A DNA stretch of 47,610 bases. Source: Cyclobacterium lianum. Lineage in GTDB: Bacteria > Bacteroidota > Bacteroidia > Cytophagales > Cyclobacteriaceae. The stretch covers positions 421,894 through 469,503 of the forward strand of contig NZ_FRCY01000001.1 of the NCBI RefSeq assembly GCF_900143075.1, in the 5' to 3' direction. Numbering within the stretch: position 1 is the stretch's first letter; each line of letters opens with the position of its first letter. Shown in pieces: positions 43,504 through 47,610 of the stretch. The notes below the pieces were generated by a model. It was not told where the DNA came from and did no database searches. It saw nothing but the letters and a program-made list of their open reading frames with translations. Position numbers and translations under genes: made by a program.

Positions 43504-46500
43504 TTATTCCTTTCCAAATTTTAACCTAAATACTTCCGGTTTTTCATTGTTAATGGTGACCAATAGGTAGTCTTCATCTCCAAAATTGACGATATCCAGG
43601 CTCCTTACGGCCTTTTGGGTAAAGTTTAAACCAAGCTGATCTCCGTCTAGTAATTTTCCCTCAGCGGTAATGATATTTCCGGAAAGACTTCCAAATCGAC
43701 CATGGTAGGGGGATACGCCAAAATAATTGCCGCCTGCCAAAACTTCTTCCTTACCGTCACCATTGAAGTCATATTTTAGAAAGGAGGTCAGTGGAGCTAC
43801 CTGTAATGGTGCTTCAAAGGCTTCATAAGTAAAGCCGCCACCGGAATCGAGTAGGTAACCTGATGCGAGCGTATGGACGGTTAAAAGACTGGCCTTTTCC
43901 AGTTGCTCTTCGTCAAGAATTTCCTCCACAGGTTTGCCTGCAAAATCCGTGTAAGCGGTAAACTTTTTCCTAAGAAAGCTCATTTGGCTGCTTAGTTCAT
44001 CCAGTCCTGCAGCCGTATAGTAGTTTCCGTTTTTTTCGTAAGCCACTATGGTTTCGGTACGCCCATTATCGTCAAAATCCGAATAATACATTTTTAACGG
44101 AGCCTTTTGAGTGGCTTTAAATTTTGTGTTTAACCCCCAATTTCCCAACAGGTAGTCCATGTTACCGTCCCCATTGATGTCAAATGGGATGATCGATTGC
44201 CAAAGGCCATTTAGCTGTTGGTCTAGTACATGATCGGTCATGTCCTTTAAAACACCGTTTTGATTTCGGAGAAACCTTGGGCTCATCCATTCCCCCACCA
44301 CAATGAGGTCCTCCCAACCATCCCCGTCAAAATCTGTCCAGACCGCATCTGTTACCATTCCGATACGTTTCAGGTCTATATTTTCGATGATCTCAAAGCT
44401 GCCTCCTCTATTTCTCAGAAGATAAGATCCGGGAAGTTTTCCAAAGTCATTGGCAACTGCCGCACCTCCGACAAAAAGGTCTATGTTACCATCTTTGTCG
44501 TAGTCTTTTGCTTTTACGACCGATCCATTTTCAAAATAGGAAGGAAGCTCAGTTTTACTAAATCCACCGGTGTTATTGATGTAGAGACGATCCCTCAGAG
44601 CCTCATTTTCGTCCGCAAACTCTCCACCTGCAGAGACAATGAATACATCATTTCTCCCGTCATTATTCAGGTCTTCTACAATCGCCGATACATCTTCATA
44701 AATCGAATCACTCGCAATGGCCACGACCTGTTTTTCCTTAAAACTGTCAGGATTTTGAAGGAAAATCCGGGCAGGATGGCCGGTAGCACCTCCAAAGAAT
44801 ATATCTTCCCGGCCATCGCCATCCAGGTCTTTGACGACGATTGCCGGACCCCTGTCAGAAATTTTGTAGGGGATGAGCTTTTGACGGTTGAAATCGATAA
44901 ACCTGTTTTCCTGGTGTTCATATGCTAATCCGGGTAAGGATGCTACTTTTCGAAACCAGGTTTCAGGCTTAGGGAAAATTCGTGAATAATCTACTGTTTG
45001 GCGGTTTTCTTTCGGATTTAGAATCAAGGTTTGATTAACGGCGACCTCATACTTCATTTCGAATGAATTATCCGGCCAGATCAGGAGTAAGGAATCTATT
45101 GGCTGGCGATTTTCAAACCCAAAATGGATCAGAGGCTCGGATGCGGACTGAAAGCCTTTTGTAGTATACAATTGCTTTAACTGCATTTTGCCTTGATGCC
45201 AGGAGATCACTTTTGTGCCAATCCCGAAGTGGTTCGGTGCAGTGAAGTTTACCTTGATTTTCAAATACGGTGAATTTTCTTTCGAATTATTCAAGTATAT
45301 GGAAGCCAGCTCATTGAGGTTATTTGTAACCAAATCCAGATCTCCGTCATTGTCCAAATCCCCCCAGGCGGCACCATTGGATATATTGGGAATATCTGAA
45401 ATCCATTCACCTGATTTGTCTGAAAACCGAAGATCTTCGCTCCCTTTGAAAATATAGTTTTTCACTTTTCCCGAGGGCATCTTTTTCAAAGCCTCCTGAT
45501 CGAAAATATTTGATGAGTTAAATTTTCGCTCGATTTCCTCACTGGAAATATAATTGATGTAGTCATGGTCATTGGGTCGTCGGGCTATACCCGTAGATAT
45601 AAATAAATCCTGGTTACCATCCAGATCAAAATCAGCGATTAGCGGGCTCCAGCTCCAGTCGGTTGCTGCTACATTACTATATAAGGCTATTTCCTGAAAA
45701 TATTCGCCGGAGCGGTTGATTTGTAACATGTTTCGGGCATACTGAGGATGGTAGTGGAGGCGTTCAATTTTGAGGTCATGGGTGTAAATAGGGTCATCGC
45801 TCATCGATGATTTTAGCACTTTCTCATCCTCGGGAAGCATATCGAGAGAGATAATGTCCACATAACCATCCCGATTGATATCCGCAGCATCACTTCCCAT
45901 GGAAAACCGGCTTACCTGGCTGAATTTGTCCTTCAGTTGTTCAGAAAAGGTTCCGTCGCCATTGTTGATGTAATAATAATCATCTTCATGAAAATCGTTG
46001 CTAATATAGAGATCTGTATACCCGTCATTATTAAAATCGGTAGTTGCCAATCCTAAACCATAGCCATTGGCACCACCAAAAATTCCGGCTTCCCGGCTTA
46101 CATCTACGAATATTCCGCGCTCATTTTTCAGTAATTTATCACCACTTTCATCGGTTCTGTCATTCCTTATTTCCGAGGGACCATAGGAATTAACCGTATG
46201 TACCGAATGGTTTAACAGGTACATATCCAGGTCTCCGTCGTTATCATAGTCAAAAAAGGAAGCCATTGTGGAATAGTTTTGAAAATCCAGTCCGTATCTC
46301 TTTCCTTCTTCCGTGAAAGTAAGGTCTCCGTTATTAATAAACAGCTCATTTTTACCTTGCAAACCGTGGATTCCTACTACAGCACATACATAGATATCAA
46401 GATGCCCGTCACCGTTCACATCGGCCATGGTTACGCCTGTATTCCAATCTGAGGCACCTGCAACTCCGGCCTTTTCTGTAATATCTTCAAATTCCATATT

Positions 46501-46776
46501 GCCCTTGTTTAAATACAGCTTATTGGCAACTTGATTTCCGGTGAAATAGATATCCTGAAGTCCATCGTTGTTGATATCCCCTATGGCTACCCCTCCGCCG
46601 TTATAGAAATAGAGATAATACAGAATGCTAAGGTTATTGGTTTCTGTGAGTTCATTTTTGAATTTCAGGTTGGAAATTGCAGGGTCTACAGAAGTAAACA
46701 GGTAACTTTTTTCAGCCTTTTCCTCTGAGCATCCATAAAGATTAAATAATAACAGCGCAGCCAGCAGGTGTTTCAT
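43504..46776 (-). CDS. FG-GAP/VCBS-repeat lipoprotein with ASPIC/UnbV domain (CRTAC1-like)
   Basis: The 1090-residue protein has a lipoprotein signal ending LYGC (Cys16). It carries many FG-GAP propeller repeats of the type GDINNDGLQDIYFTGN, DVNGDGHLDIYV and DFNNDGYTDLYISNDF, in two blocks (about 60-480 and 630-1080) that bind calcium through DxDxDG loops. Between them lies an ASPIC/UnbV domain (about 510-600; GIGTKVISWHQGKMQLKQLY). Such proteins sit next to SusCD genes in many Bacteroidota and are thought to be surface carbohydrate- or ligand-binding proteins. It converges on the susCD operon and lies inside the same repeat-bracketed segment. Confidence 0.87.
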   Translation of the reverse strand: MKHLLAALLLFNLYGCSEEKAEKSYLFTSVDPAISNLKFKNELTETNNLSILYYLYFYNGGGVAIGDINNDGLQDIYFTGNQVANKLYLNKGNMEFEDITEKAGVAGASDWNTGVTMADVNGDGHLDIYVCAVVGIHGLQGKNELFINNGDLTFTEEGKRYGLDFQNYSTMASFFDYDNDGDLDMYLLNHSVHTVNSYGPSEIRNDRTDESGDKLLKNERGIFVDVSREAGIFGGANGYGLGLATTDFNNDGYTDLYISNDFHEDDYYYINNGDGTFSEQLKDKFSQVSRFSMGSDAADINRDGYVDIISLDMLPEDEKVLKSSMSDDPIYTHDLKIERLHYHPQYARNMLQINRSGEYFQEIALYSNVAATDWSWSPLIADFDLDGNQDLFISTGIARRPNDHDYINYISSEEIERKFNSSNIFDQEALKKMPSGKVKNYIFKGSEDLRFSDKSGEWISDIPNISNGAAWGDLDNDGDLDLVTNNLNELASIYLNNSKENSPYLKIKVNFTAPNHFGIGTKVISWHQGKMQLKQLYTTKGFQSASEPLIHFGFENRQPIDSLLLIWPDNSFEMKYEVAVNQTLILNPKENRQTVDYSRIFPKPETWFRKVASLPGLAYEHQENRFIDFNRQKLIPYKISDRGPAIVVKDLDGDGREDIFFGGATGHPARIFLQNPDSFKEKQVVAIASDSIYEDVSAIVEDLNNDGRNDVFIVSAGGEFADENEALRDRLYINNTGGFSKTELPSYFENGSVVKAKDYDKDGNIDLFVGGAAVANDFGKLPGSYLLRNRGGSFEIIENIDLKRIGMVTDAVWTDFDGDGWEDLIVVGEWMSPRFLRNQNGVLKDMTDHVLDQQLNGLWQSIIPFDINGDGNMDYLLGNWGLNTKFKATQKAPLKMYYSDFDDNGRTETIVAYEKNGNYYTAAGLDELSSQMSFLRKKFTAYTDFAGKPVEEILDEEQLEKASLLTVHTLASGYLLDSGGGFTYEAFEAPLQVAPLTSFLKYDFNGDGKEEVLAGGNYFGVSPYHGRFGSLSGNIITAEGKLLDGDQLGLNFTQKAVRSLDIVNFGDEDYLLVTINNEKPEVFRLKFGKE

Positions 46777-46894
46777 TTTCCTTGATTAAAATTCATAATC
46801 ACTAATTTAGTAATTTGAATCGGCTGAATAAATCTGTGCCCCTGTTTTTCTGGTCAAAACAAAAGAATTTAAAGACCACCTGGTATATTAGGCT

Positions 46895-47231
46895 GGCCCT
46901 AATTTTGGCTAAAGCCGGGGTCCATGAAATCTCATTCCAGTGAATGGGCTAAAGCCGCATTCCTATTGAAGGGGACAGTTCAAAGATTATCAATCAAAAG
47001 CAATAGTGAGTGCCATGCTGATCAATTGCCTCTTGCTTCAGCTGGAGGCAATGAATTGGGATATCAGCATCATTGGCTTTAGCCAAAATTTTTCCCGGGA
47101 AGCATTTGTGCCCCAAACCCACCCCGATTTTGGCTAAAGCCGGGGTTTATGAAATCTCATTCTAGGGATGGGGCTAAAGCCGCCATCCTATTGAAGGGGG
47201 CAGGTCAAAGATTATTGATCAAAAACAATAG
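46895..47231. repeat. Right array of the REP-like repeat, truncated at an insertion sequence
   Basis: GGCTAAAGCC is at 46907, 46947, 47132 and 47172, and GGCTTTAGCC at 47075. Bases 47071-47231 are nearly identical to 37181-37342 of the left array, in the same orientation. The match stops after CAATAG at 47231, where the left copies continue ACAGG but this copy changes to GGCTTC. The array thus contains about one and a half units. Confidence 0.83.
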
Positions 47232-47259
47232 GGCTTCTTGGAAAATTCTATAAAATTTG

Positions 47260-47297
47260 ACCACGCAGGATGAAACTACATCCTTCGTGGTTTTTTT
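47260..47297 (+). terminator. Strong terminator hairpin near the insertion sequence end
   Basis: Thirteen-base arms (47260-47272 and 47279-47291) match at 12 positions around the loop AAACTA and run into a T tract to 47297. It would stop plus-strand transcription entering the element. No plus-strand gene precedes it, which fits protection of the element from outside read-through. Confidence 0.75.
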
Positions 47298-47436
47298 ATG
47301 ATTATTCGCTCTGCTCGACAGTACAATTTCGCTTCGGTAAAGTACAATTTGTTAGTGAATCGAGTGGCTCTTTTTTGCTTTTTTGTCAATGGGGCATAGT
47401 TATCCCATCGGAAAGGGTTTTTGATCGTTTTCGCCT

Positions 47437-47610
47437 TTAGGCTGCCTTCTCTCTGGGTGCAGGCTCCTCCCGGTTTCTTTTTTTGGCGATTTTCACCGCA
47501 TTGGCCGCCATAGTTGCAAAAAGTACCATCATCATTTCCCGCTTTTCGCCCCGGACTTTTATTTTTTTGAGTCCGTAATGGTCTTTGTGTGTCCCGAAAA
47601 CGCCCTCCAT
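47437..47610 (-). CDS. Transposase, DDE type, C-terminal fragment
   Basis: The last 57 residues before a TAA at 47437-47439 begin at the window edge with EGVFGTHKDHYGLKKIKVRG and continue with a hydrophobic helix (MMMVLFATMAANAVKIAKK) and a basic tail. The block ExxFGxxKxxYGLxxxKxRG is typical of the end of IS4/IS5/IS1182-superfamily DDE transposases, where the glutamate is the last catalytic residue. The family cannot be fixed from this piece. The first ATG at the edge is an internal codon, not the start. Confidence 0.65.
   Translation of the reverse strand: MEGVFGTHKDHYGLKKIKVRGEKREMMMVLFATMAANAVKIAKKRNREEPAPREKAA

Larger units (their letters stand above)
47232..47610 (-). mobile_element. 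End of an insertion sequence inserted into a repeat copy
   Basis: The repeat homology breaks at 47231/47232 and a transposase C-terminus reads inward from the window edge on the minus strand, so this stretch is probably the right-hand part of an insertion sequence whose other end lies outside. It holds a terminator hairpin (47260-47297) and a 10-base direct repeat AGTACAATTT at 47320 and 47341. The terminal inverted repeat and target duplication cannot be defined from one end. Confidence 0.6.

Noticed and set aside
44260-44928. Plus-strand frame of 222 codons
   Set aside because: It is antisense to the FG-GAP lipoprotein, whose regular DxDxDG repeats open the other strand.

Overview
The window looks like chromosomal DNA of a pigmented, aerobic member of the Bacteroidota, most likely a Cytophagales (Cyclobacteriaceae-like) bacterium. 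This is inferred from a SusC/SusD pair, a GldJ-type gliding lipoprotein, a type IX secretion (T9SS) C-terminal sorting domain, a fused CrtYcd lycopene cyclase with a CrtW ketolase, several TAnnTTTG promoter elements, and start codons that mostly lack a Shine-Dalgarno sequence. No rRNA, tRNA or CRISPR array was seen.

Region by region. 1-1912: the end of a D-threonine aldolase/D-serine dehydratase-type PLP enzyme and an M19 dipeptidase, closed by a strong terminator. 2079-7307: a compact operon of an ECF-type sigma factor, crtI, crtB, crtYcd, ispH and crtW, preceded by a good Bacteroidota housekeeping promoter. Together these make the last isoprenoid precursors, condense and desaturate them, cyclise the ends and ketolate the rings, so a canthaxanthin-type ketocarotenoid is the simplest prediction. 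7379-13049: a TonB-dependent receptor, a BamA-like surface antigen, a methyltransferase overlapping a TRIC-family channel, and nagB. 13111-13164 is a long inverted repeat. 13255-17675: a large cytoplasmic PAS/GAF histidine kinase and a two-domain aspartyl protease with PDZ, both on the minus strand. 17881-21497: a Fur-family regulator, then minus-strand SRPBCC protein, hflC, hflK and a stand-alone cytochrome oxidase subunit III-like protein. 21663-29585: mfd, gldJ and a large YCF48-like repeat protein bearing a T9SS sorting domain. 29582-36954: prfA, a heme-c DUF3365 lipoprotein, an M14 carboxypeptidase, DNA glycosylase tag, a decayed serine-hydrolase tail, a CRY-DASH type photolyase and a small membrane protein.

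37141-47610 is the accessory part. An AT-rich SusC/SusD pair and a convergent 1090-residue FG-GAP/ASPIC lipoprotein are bracketed by two arrays of the same roughly 210-235 bp REP-like repeat (four or more units on the left, about one and a half on the right). The right array is cut off abruptly, and the sequence then runs into the end of an insertion sequence whose transposase C-terminus lies at the window edge. The most unusual signals are the sigma-led carotenoid operon with ispH embedded in it, and the repeat-bracketed SusCD island with the insertion sequence inside one repeat copy.
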